DNA from: Actinoplanes sp. M2I2
GTDB lineage: Bacteria; Actinomycetota; Actinomycetes; Mycobacteriales; Micromonosporaceae
Reading direction: 5' to 3'
DNA: 64,000 nucleotides
Assembly: GCF_023544445.1 (NCBI RefSeq)
Contig: NZ_JALPVJ010000002.1
Coordinates: 700,573 to 764,572 of the forward strand
Part shown: in pieces, positions 8,277-14,760 of the stretch
How the letters are laid out: the number at the start of each line of letters is the position of its first letter
Numbering within the stretch: position 1 is the stretch's first letter
Translations under genes and position numbers: made by a program
Notes under the pieces: model-generated
What the model was told of the DNA's origin: nothing
Databases searched by the model: none
The model's input: only the letters and a program-made list of their open reading frames with translations

Positions 8277-8389
8277 GCCGGGAACCGCGAGACGATGCGC
8301 TCGAGGCCGTCGACGGCCGGGGGAGCGGCGTCGCTCCCGCAGCCGGCGGCCGGCAGCAGCGCGGCGGACAGGATGGCGATTTTTCTCAG
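8273..8389 (-). pseudogene. Internally deleted substrate-binding lipoprotein gene (38 codons left)
   Basis: Between permease and ATPase, where a siderophore-binding protein gene normally lies, a 38-codon frame remains: RKIAILSAALLPAAGC (a lipoprotein signal with Cys at about 17), then GSDAAPPAVDGLERIVSRFPA and a TGA overlapping the ATPase GTG. The end resembles the C-terminal helix of such binding proteins. The picture is therefore signal peptide joined directly to the extreme C-terminus, with about 270 residues removed and both junctions with the neighbouring genes kept. The first codon is CTG, overlapping the permease stop where ATG would be expected, so the start may also be lost. It cannot encode a working receptor. 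Confidence 0.65.
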
Positions 8390-9486
8390 GGCCGGCCTCC
8401 CTGCAGACGGCGGATCAGGATCAACAGGAACGGGGCGCCCAGCAGCGCGGTGATGATGCCGATGGGGATCTCCTGCGGGGCCAGCGCCACGCGGGCCAGC
8501 ACATCGGCCGCGACCAGCAGGATCGCGCCCAGCAGGGCGGCCACCGGCACCACCCGCACGTGCGGCGCCCCGACCAGCCGGCGCGCCAGGTGGGGCACGA
8601 CCAGGCCGACGAAGCCGATGCTGCCGGCCGCCGACACCAGCACACCCACGCAGAGCGAGACCATGACCAGCAGCCGGAGGCGGAACCGGTCGGGCGAGAG
8701 GCCGAGCGTGTGCGCGGTCTCGTCGCCCACGGCGAGCGCGTCCAGCCGGCGGCCGGTCACGGTCAGACCGGCGATCGTGCCGCCGATCACGATCGCCGCC
8801 ACGGCGAGCAGAGCGTCCCAGCGGGCCGGCCCGAGCGAGCCGAGCAACCAGAACATGACCGAGCGGGCGCCCTCGGCCGAGCCCGAGGCGAAGATGAGGA
8901 AGCTGGTGGCGGCGTACAGGGCGTAACCCACGGCCACGCCGGCCAGCAGCAGCCGCACCGAGGTGACCCGGCCGCCGCTCCGCGCGACCAGGAAGACCAG
9001 CAGCGACGCGGCCAGCGCGCCGAGAAAGGCGCTGGCCGGCAGGGCGTACCGGCCGAAGCCGGCACCCGCCCCGAACAGGATGGCCGCGGCGGCGCCGCTG
9101 GAGGCGCCGGAGTTGATGCCGAGCAGATAGGGGTCGGCCAGGACGTTGCGCACCATCGCCTGCAACGCGACGCCGCAGACCGCGAGGCCCGCGCCGACCA
9201 GCATGGCGAGCAGCACGCGGGGGAGCCGCACCTGCCAGACGATCGCCTCGGCCGGCGCCGGCCAGGACACCTCGCCCAGGCCGAACGCCTGGTGGGCGAT
9301 GACGCGGGCCACGGTGACCGGGCCGATCGCGACCGCCCCGGTGCCGACCGCGATCACCCCGGTGACCACCAGCGCCGCCCCGAGCGTCACCAGCCAGAAC
9401 ACCGTGCGCCGCCGCTGCGCGCCGATCCCGAGCGCATCGGGCTCCCGCACCCCGTCGTGGCGGCCCTCCGGGAGGACGGTCGTCAC
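8386..9486 (-). CDS. FecCD-family ABC transporter permease
   Basis: The 366-residue protein has the nine or ten membrane segments and the landmark sequences of FecCD/BtuC permeases: RLPRVLLAMLVGAGLAVCGVALQ, NVLADPYLLGINSGAS and GFVGLVVPHLARRLVG, with the usual cytoplasmic coupling loop before the last helices. It forms the channel for an iron-siderophore or B12 importer in the cytoplasmic membrane. I choose GTG 9486, preceded by GGAGGTG, rather than the longer frame that would start inside the operator palindrome. Its stop overlaps the binding-protein remnant, and the ATPase follows, so this was a permease-receptor-ATPase operon read leftwards. Confidence 0.88.
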   Translation of the reverse strand: MTTVLPEGRHDGVREPDALGIGAQRRRTVFWLVTLGAALVVTGVIAVGTGAVAIGPVTVARVIAHQAFGLGEVSWPAPAEAIVWQVRLPRVLLAMLVGAGLAVCGVALQAMVRNVLADPYLLGINSGASSGAAAAILFGAGAGFGRYALPASAFLGALAASLLVFLVARSGGRVTSVRLLLAGVAVGYALYAATSFLIFASGSAEGARSVMFWLLGSLGPARWDALLAVAAIVIGGTIAGLTVTGRRLDALAVGDETAHTLGLSPDRFRLRLLVMVSLCVGVLVSAAGSIGFVGLVVPHLARRLVGAPHVRVVPVAALLGAILLVAADVLARVALAPQEIPIGIITALLGAPFLLILIRRLQGGRP

Positions 9487-9514
9487 CGTGGCACCTCCAG
9501 CCTCGATCGCACTG

Positions 9515-9531
9515 TTGCCAAACTTTGGCAG
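9515..9531. promoter_or_regulatory. Operator-like palindrome before the ABC permease
   Basis: TTGCCA (9515-9520), five bases, then TGGCAG (9526-9531); the core TGCCAAA-C-TTTGGCA is a perfect 7-1-7 palindrome. It lies about 30 bp upstream of the permease start, within the region where the promoter must be. The 6-5-6 layout matches 7361-7377. It probably controls the transporter operon, perhaps in response to metal supply (inference). Confidence 0.6.
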
Positions 9532-9566
9532 CAACCTAGCAAGGAGATCACTTGGAGGAAAGGGTG

Positions 9567-10847
9567 CTACGGCTGGGCGGCGAGAAGCCGGCGGGTGATC
9601 GAGGGGATGTCCGGGGCGCCGGTCAGGGCCATGGTCAGGTCGAGCTCCGCGACGACGTTGCGGATGACGTCCTCGATCCCACCCTGCCCGGCCAGGGCGA
9701 ACCCGTACAGGTAGGGCCGGCCCAGCAGGACGGCGTTCGCGCCGAGGGCCAGGGCGGTGAAGACGTCCGCGCCCGACCGGATGCCGCTGTCGAGCAGCAG
9801 GGCGGGCCCCGGGCCGAGCTCCCGGCGGATGGTCACGAGCGCGTCCAGCGAGGCGATCGCGTTGTCGACCTGGCGTCCGCCGTGGTTGGAGACGACGACC
9901 GCGTCCGCGCCGAGATCGAAGGCGCGGCGGGCGTCGTCCGGGTGCAGGATCCCCTTCAGGACGACCGGGAGCTTCGTACGATCCCGCAGGGTGGCCAGAT
10001 GATCCCAGCTCAGGCCGGGGTTGGAATAGATGTCGAGGAACGTCTCGACCGACGCGCGCGGCTCGGGGGAGCGCAGGTTGGCCCAGAAGCGGCCGGGATG
10101 GTTGCGGGTCATCGCCAGCAGGGTCCGCACCGCGCCCGCCGTGACGGGGGTCTTCCCGCGCGTCACCGGCCGGGCGGTCCGCTCGGCGACGATCTGCCGG
10201 AACCGCGGATCCGACGTGTACTGGGCGATGCCCTGACCCCGGCTGAACGGCAGCGAGCCCAGGTTGAGGTCCTGCGGCCGCCAGCCCAGCACGGTGGTGT
10301 CGAGCGTGACCACCAGGGCACCCGCCCCCGCCGCCTCGGCCCGCGCGATGAGGCTGTCGACCAGCGCCTCGTCCTTGCTCCAGTAGAGCTGGAACCAGCG
10401 CGACGCGTCGCCCATCGCCGCCGCGCAGTCCTCCATCGGGTTGCAGCCCTGGTTGGACAGCACGTACGCCGTGCCGGTGGCGGCGGCCGCCCGCGCGATG
10501 TGCAGGTCGCTGTCGTCGCCCATCAACGCGGCCGCGCCGACCGGGGCGAGCAGCATCGGGGTGGCGTGCCGCTCGCCGAGCAGGGTGACGGAGAGATCCC
10601 GCTCGAGGGTCCCCGACGCCATCCGGGGCACGATCGCCCAGCGGTCGAAGGCGGCCCGGTTGCGCCGCATCGTCCGGCCCTCACCGGCGCCGCCGGCCAC
10701 GTACGCCCAGGCCCGGGCGCTGCTGGCCCGCCGGGCCCGCCGCTCGAGCTCGGCGAAGTCGGCCGGCACGGCGGGCCGCCGCCCGAGCACACCCTGCCGA
10801 TAGATCGTGTTGAGCCGGCTGAGGCCCGGCCCCGGCGTGATGGTCAT
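9567..10847 (-). CDS. FMN-dependent alpha-hydroxy-acid oxidase, lactate 2-monooxygenase-like
   Basis: A 426-residue member of the FMN-dependent 2-hydroxyacid oxidase family. The N-terminal YRQGVLGRRPAVP and WAYVAGGAGEGRTMRRN, the substrate Tyr/Gln region WFQLYWSK, and the catalytic base His within VVSNHGGRQVDN, followed by LLLDSGIRSGADV and AVLLGRPYLYG, are all in place. The overall pattern is closest to mycobacterial lactate 2-monooxygenase, which turns L-lactate and O2 into acetate, CO2 and water. Plain lactate oxidase or dehydrogenase activity is possible. It is cytoplasmic, a single-gene unit upstream of the ABC operon on the same strand, and ends only 11 bp from the neighbouring GGDEF-EAL gene's stop side. 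Confidence 0.85.
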   Translation of the reverse strand: MTITPGPGLSRLNTIYRQGVLGRRPAVPADFAELERRARRASSARAWAYVAGGAGEGRTMRRNRAAFDRWAIVPRMASGTLERDLSVTLLGERHATPMLLAPVGAAALMGDDSDLHIARAAAATGTAYVLSNQGCNPMEDCAAAMGDASRWFQLYWSKDEALVDSLIARAEAAGAGALVVTLDTTVLGWRPQDLNLGSLPFSRGQGIAQYTSDPRFRQIVAERTARPVTRGKTPVTAGAVRTLLAMTRNHPGRFWANLRSPEPRASVETFLDIYSNPGLSWDHLATLRDRTKLPVVLKGILHPDDARRAFDLGADAVVVSNHGGRQVDNAIASLDALVTIRRELGPGPALLLDSGIRSGADVFTALALGANAVLLGRPYLYGFALAGQGGIEDVIRNVVAELDLTMALTGAPDIPSITRRLLAAQP

Positions 10848-10858
10848 GGTCCGCCAGG

Positions 10859-13423
10859 CTAGTGCCTGTCCCGGCGATCGGCGTCGTGGAGTTGTTCGAG
10901 CAGGGCTTCCAGGCGCTCGGCGGGCATCGGGCGGCCCAGCAGATCGCCCTGGCCGAGGTGGCAGCCGGCGGTGCGGGCGGCGTCCAGGTCGGCGGCGTCC
11001 TCGAGGCCCTGGGCGATCACCTCGAGTCCCAGCCGGCGGCCCAGCGTCACCGCCACGTCCATCACCGCGCCGGGCCGGCGGAAGGACAGAGCCGGGTCGA
11101 ACACCTCGCGGTCAATTTTCAGCAGGTCGATCGGGAGGATCCGCAGGCGGCTCAGTGTCGTGGGGCCGGCGCCGAAGTTGTCGACGGCTGTCCGGACGCC
11201 CAGCGCCCGCAGCCGGCCCAGGGCGGCCGAGATGTCCTCGACCGGCGGTTGGTGGGCCTCGTCCCGTACGTCGGAAAGGTGGTGCTCGGCGATCTCGAGG
11301 ACCAGGGCCGCGGGCGGCAGGTCGTGCTCCTCGAGGGCGGTGTGCAGGCTCGCCTGGAAGGCCGGATCGACCAGCTCGCGCGGCCGGACGCCGACCGCCA
11401 GCCACAGGTCGCCGTGCCGGCGCCGCCAACCGGCGAGCAGGCGGGAGGACCGGCGCAGCACCACGTGCCCGATCGGGGCGAGCAGCCCCAGGTCCTCGGC
11501 CAGCGCCAGCAGTTCGTCCGCGGCCACGACGCCCAGCGTGGGGTGACGCCAGGCCGGAACCGCCTCGACACCGGCCGGGCGCCCGCCCGGCAGCTCGAAG
11601 ATCGGCTGGTAGCTCAGGTCGATCCCGCCGCGGGCCACCGCGTCGGGCAGGTCCTGTTCGAGGGTCGAGCGGCGCAGCAGCCGCGCCTCCAGCTCGGCCT
11701 CGTACCACTCCACGGCACCCGGCGGCCCCGAGCGCACGGATCGCAGCGCGAGCGAGGCCCGGCGCAGGACCTCGTCGGCGCCGGTCTCGCCGGCCAGGTC
11801 GGCCAGACCGGCCCAGGCCGACAGGTGCGAGACCGTGCCCGCGGTCGTGTACGGCGCGGACAGCGCGTTGACCAGCTGGCCGGCGAGCAGCTGGGCCCGG
11901 ACCGCGCCGCAGTGGGTCAGCACGGCGAAGCGGGTCTCGCCCACCCGGGCCGGGATGTCGGCGTCGGCCACCCGGGTCCGCAACCGGCGCGCGGCCTCGA
12001 CCAGCACCACCTCGGCCAGGTCGCGCCCGTGGACGTCGCCGACCGCGGTGAGCCCGCCCAGCTCCACCACGATCATGGCGGCCGCGTCGGGGATCAGCTC
12101 GGCCGCCCGCAGCATCCCGGCCTCGTTGGTCAGGCCGGTCTGCGGGTCGAGGTGGGTGGTCCGGCGCAGGGTCTGCTCGAGGTCGTGCGTGTTGGTGACG
12201 TCGCGGATGTGGACGACCAGCGTGCGCCCGGGCTCGGCCGGGTCGGCGCCGTTCGTGGTCCACTCGGTCGCCCGCCAGCGGCCGAAACCGTCGCGCAGGC
12301 GCACCGCGAGGGTGCTCGGCCGGCCGTGCTCCATCCGCTCGTTGAGGTGGGCGTGCACCATCTCGACCTGATCGGGATCCACCAGCACCGACACCGTACG
12401 ACCGAGGACCTCCTGGTCGGACAGTCCGAACTGGCGGGCCGCGGCCGGCGACTGCCAGCGCACGGCCAGGTTGGCGTCGAGGATCATGGCCACCTCGGCC
12501 GAGCCGAACATCAGGTCGCGCAGCCGGTTGCCCTGATCGGTGAGGTGCCCGGCCTGACGGCGCAGCACGGTCGCCGACACCCACTCGCGGACCGTCACGG
12601 CCGTGACCGCGACGGCGCCCAACATGATCGAGATGGCGTCGAGCCGGCCCCCGTTGATCAGGTGGTAGACGGTGGCCAGGGCCGACGACAGGATCAGCAC
12701 GCCGAGCAGCGGGAAGCTCCCGGTCGACTCGCTGCCCGGTGGCGGCAGCGGGCGCGTGTCGGGGGAGATCCGCACCGAGCCGTACCACAGCCCGGCCGCG
12801 GCCACGTTGATCGCGGCCGCCGCGGCCAGCCCGGCGATCGCCGCGTTGGCCTGGCCGGGGTGATCCATGGCGATGACCAGCGCCGTCAGCCCGGTCAGGG
12901 ACAGCGCCGCGGCCGTGCCGCACCATTGCAACGCGGCCCGGTGCCGCAGGGCGTGCACGCCGGTGACGGCGGCGATCGCCACCGCGCCGCCACCGAAGAT
13001 CAGCGCGGTGATCGAGCCACCCCGGCGCTCGCCCACGGTGAACAGCAGCAGCCACCCCGTGTACATCAGGCTCGCCCAGACCCCGAGGGTGTCCAGCCCG
13101 ACCCGCAGCCGGGCCAGCGCCTCGCGACGCTGCTGGGGCCGGAGCAGCGCCGGCAGATACAGCAGCGCGACGAGGAAGACGCAGACCAGCGGAATCTCGG
13201 CCGCCAGGGGAACGCCGTCGACCCGCGTGTCCGGCCAGGCCAGCACGGCCACGCCGCTCGCCGTGCCGGCCAGCGCGGTCAGCCCGGCGCCGCCGGCCAG
13301 GGTCAGAGCACGCAGCCGCGGACCGGCCGTCCTTCCGTGGAAGGCGGCCCGCGCCATCAGCACGGCAGCCAGGACGGAGCAGCCCGCCAGCAGGCCGGCC
13401 GCCGCGGAGATCACACCCATCAC
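10859..13423 (-). CDS. Membrane GGDEF-EAL protein with degenerate catalytic motifs
   Basis: 854 residues: about nine membrane helices (1-290), a PAS domain (about 305-415), GGDEF (about 425-585) and EAL (about 595-850). Key sites are altered. The GGDEF signature reads RVGETRF. In the EAL domain the EAL is EAV (GVEAVPAW), the metal motif DDFG is DNFG, and the EGVE base is QGLE. The domain ends keep the fold (GCHLGQGDLLGRPMP). Both cyclase and phosphodiesterase activity are therefore unlikely, and the protein is more plausibly a c-di-GMP or GTP-sensing scaffold at the membrane. A PAS domain suggests an added signal. GTG 13423 or ATG 13420 are equally possible starts. Confidence 0.85.
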   Translation of the reverse strand: MMGVISAAAGLLAGCSVLAAVLMARAAFHGRTAGPRLRALTLAGGAGLTALAGTASGVAVLAWPDTRVDGVPLAAEIPLVCVFLVALLYLPALLRPQQRREALARLRVGLDTLGVWASLMYTGWLLLFTVGERRGGSITALIFGGGAVAIAAVTGVHALRHRAALQWCGTAAALSLTGLTALVIAMDHPGQANAAIAGLAAAAAINVAAAGLWYGSVRISPDTRPLPPPGSESTGSFPLLGVLILSSALATVYHLINGGRLDAISIMLGAVAVTAVTVREWVSATVLRRQAGHLTDQGNRLRDLMFGSAEVAMILDANLAVRWQSPAAARQFGLSDQEVLGRTVSVLVDPDQVEMVHAHLNERMEHGRPSTLAVRLRDGFGRWRATEWTTNGADPAEPGRTLVVHIRDVTNTHDLEQTLRRTTHLDPQTGLTNEAGMLRAAELIPDAAAMIVVELGGLTAVGDVHGRDLAEVVLVEAARRLRTRVADADIPARVGETRFAVLTHCGAVRAQLLAGQLVNALSAPYTTAGTVSHLSAWAGLADLAGETGADEVLRRASLALRSVRSGPPGAVEWYEAELEARLLRRSTLEQDLPDAVARGGIDLSYQPIFELPGGRPAGVEAVPAWRHPTLGVVAADELLALAEDLGLLAPIGHVVLRRSSRLLAGWRRRHGDLWLAVGVRPRELVDPAFQASLHTALEEHDLPPAALVLEIAEHHLSDVRDEAHQPPVEDISAALGRLRALGVRTAVDNFGAGPTTLSRLRILPIDLLKIDREVFDPALSFRRPGAVMDVAVTLGRRLGLEVIAQGLEDAADLDAARTAGCHLGQGDLLGRPMPAERLEALLEQLHDADRRDRH

Positions 13424-13649
13424 TGTCGTCCTGAAGAGTTCCGAGGGGTCGTTCCCTCAACGAGCGACCCGCGGTGACGGTTACGGCCGCGCCACGAAAG
13501 CGCGCCGCAGCCGAAGTGACCAGTCTCCCGCTTACACCGTCGAGCGCAAGTGCCATCCGCGGGCCGACCGGCGACCGTGGCGATATCCGGGGGTTCCGGT
13601 GCGGGCCGAGCGGGTACAAAAGAAGCCACGTAATTCGAGGAGGAACCAC

Positions 13650-13802
13650 ATGGCAACACTTGCCCAACGTGTCCGCGCTTTCCTGCAGGGCCCGCAGGGC
13701 CGGCGCCTGGTCGACCAGGGCCGCCGGCAGCTGGCCAAGCCGGAGAACCAGCGCCGGCTGCGCGATCTGTTCACCAAGCTGCAGGGCAAGCGCCGCTACT
13801 GA
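13650..13802 (+). CDS. Small basic conserved protein (50 aa)
   Basis: ATG at 13650 is preceded by a strong ribosome site (CGAGGAGGAA). The protein is 50 residues, begins MATLAQRVRAFLQGPQGRR and is strongly basic, with two predicted amphipathic helices and no membrane segment. Such short Arg/Lys/Gln-rich proteins are common in actinobacteria but have no assigned function; nucleic-acid or membrane-surface binding is possible from charge alone. The upstream 226-bp gap holds its promoter and the divergent promoter of the GGDEF-EAL gene. A terminator hairpin follows at 13809. Confidence 0.7.
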   Translation: MATLAQRVRAFLQGPQGRRLVDQGRRQLAKPENQRRLRDLFTKLQGKRRY

Positions 13803-13808
13803 CCCGAT

Positions 13809-13833
13809 GGTCGCCGCCTGACGAGCGGCGACC
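13809..13833 (+). terminator. Hairpin after the small basic gene
   Basis: GGTCGCCGC (13809-13817) and GCGGCGACC (13825-13833) pair perfectly across a 7-base loop, 7 bp after the stop codon. No U-run follows, as is usual in GC-rich actinobacteria. Confidence 0.6.
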
Positions 13834-13902
13834 GGCACGGCCGGGGCCACCGGCGGCGAAGCGGTCCTTGCCCGGCGGCCGGCCGGGCTCTGGGATGGGA
13901 CC

Positions 13903-14754
13903 ATGACCGAACCGTCTGTCGCGCGTCACCTGTGGAGCCTGTTCGAGCCGTTGCACGCCGTCGCCTATTTCGCTCCCCAGATGACCGCCGGTTTCGCGGA
14001 AGCGGGGCTGACCGGGTTCTGGCGGTGCTACTTCGCCGGGCGGGCTGCGGCTCTCGGGCCGGTCGGGCCGGGGCCGGTGACCGCCGCCTTCTTCGGGTTC
14101 GCGCCGGCCATGGTGGCGCGGGCGTTGCCAGACGTCTGGTCGAGGATCAGCCCGTCGGCCGCCCTGGCCGCCCGCACCGCCGGGGCGCACGCCGCGCTGA
14201 CCTCTTTGTTCGCCGGGCTGCCACCGGCCCCGATCGCCGAGGCGGCCGGGCTCCTCACCGACGCGGCCCGGGCGGCCGACCTGCCCGGACGGGTGCTGGC
14301 CGCCGCCCACGCCGACGTCCCCTGGCCCCGCGATCCGGTGGCCCGGCTGTGGCAGGCGGCCACCGTGCTGCGCGAACACCGCGGCGACGGGCACGTCGCC
14401 GCCCTGCTCACCGCCGGTGTCGACGGGTGTGAGTCGCTGGCCTGGCGGGTCGCTCTCGACGGGGGCCGGTTGCGCGAGGTCACCCAGCCCGCCCGCGGCT
14501 GGTCCGACCAGCAGTGGCGGGCCGCGGACGAGCGGCTCCGGGACCGCGGCTGGACGGCGGACGGGGCCGCCACGACCGCGGGCCGCGAGGCCCATGCCCG
14601 GGTCGAGGCGCTGACCGACGATCTCGCCGCGGGCCCGTGGCGGAGTCTGGGCGGGGCCGCGACCCGGCGCTGCGCCGAGCTGCTGGCGCCGCTGGCCGAC
14701 CGGGCCTGGCGGGTCGTGCCGGACGACAACCCGATCCCGCTCCGGCGGGCCTGA
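13903..14754 (+). CDS. SCO6745-family protein
   Basis: A 283-residue, helix-rich, Ala/Arg-rich protein whose opening (SLFEPLHAVAYFAPQ) and Trp-rich segments match the actinobacterial SCO6745 family. The C-terminal third (ARGWSDQQWRAADERLRDRGW, then TTAGREAHARVEALTD) looks like a winged-helix segment of MarR type. Function is unknown in the family. There is no signal peptide or membrane helix. It is convergent with the FAD/Fe-S gene, with 6 bp between the stop codons. Confidence 0.75.
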   Translation: MTEPSVARHLWSLFEPLHAVAYFAPQMTAGFAEAGLTGFWRCYFAGRAAALGPVGPGPVTAAFFGFAPAMVARALPDVWSRISPSAALAARTAGAHAALTSLFAGLPPAPIAEAAGLLTDAARAADLPGRVLAAAHADVPWPRDPVARLWQAATVLREHRGDGHVAALLTAGVDGCESLAWRVALDGGRLREVTQPARGWSDQQWRAADERLRDRGWTADGAATTAGREAHARVEALTDDLAAGPWRSLGGAATRRCAELLAPLADRAWRVVPDDNPIPLRRA

Positions 14755-14760
14755 GCGAGG

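Noticed and set aside
10862..13477. A plus-strand open frame of 871 codons
   Set aside because: Gln/Arg/Gly-rich sequence without domains, antisense to the GGDEF-EAL gene.
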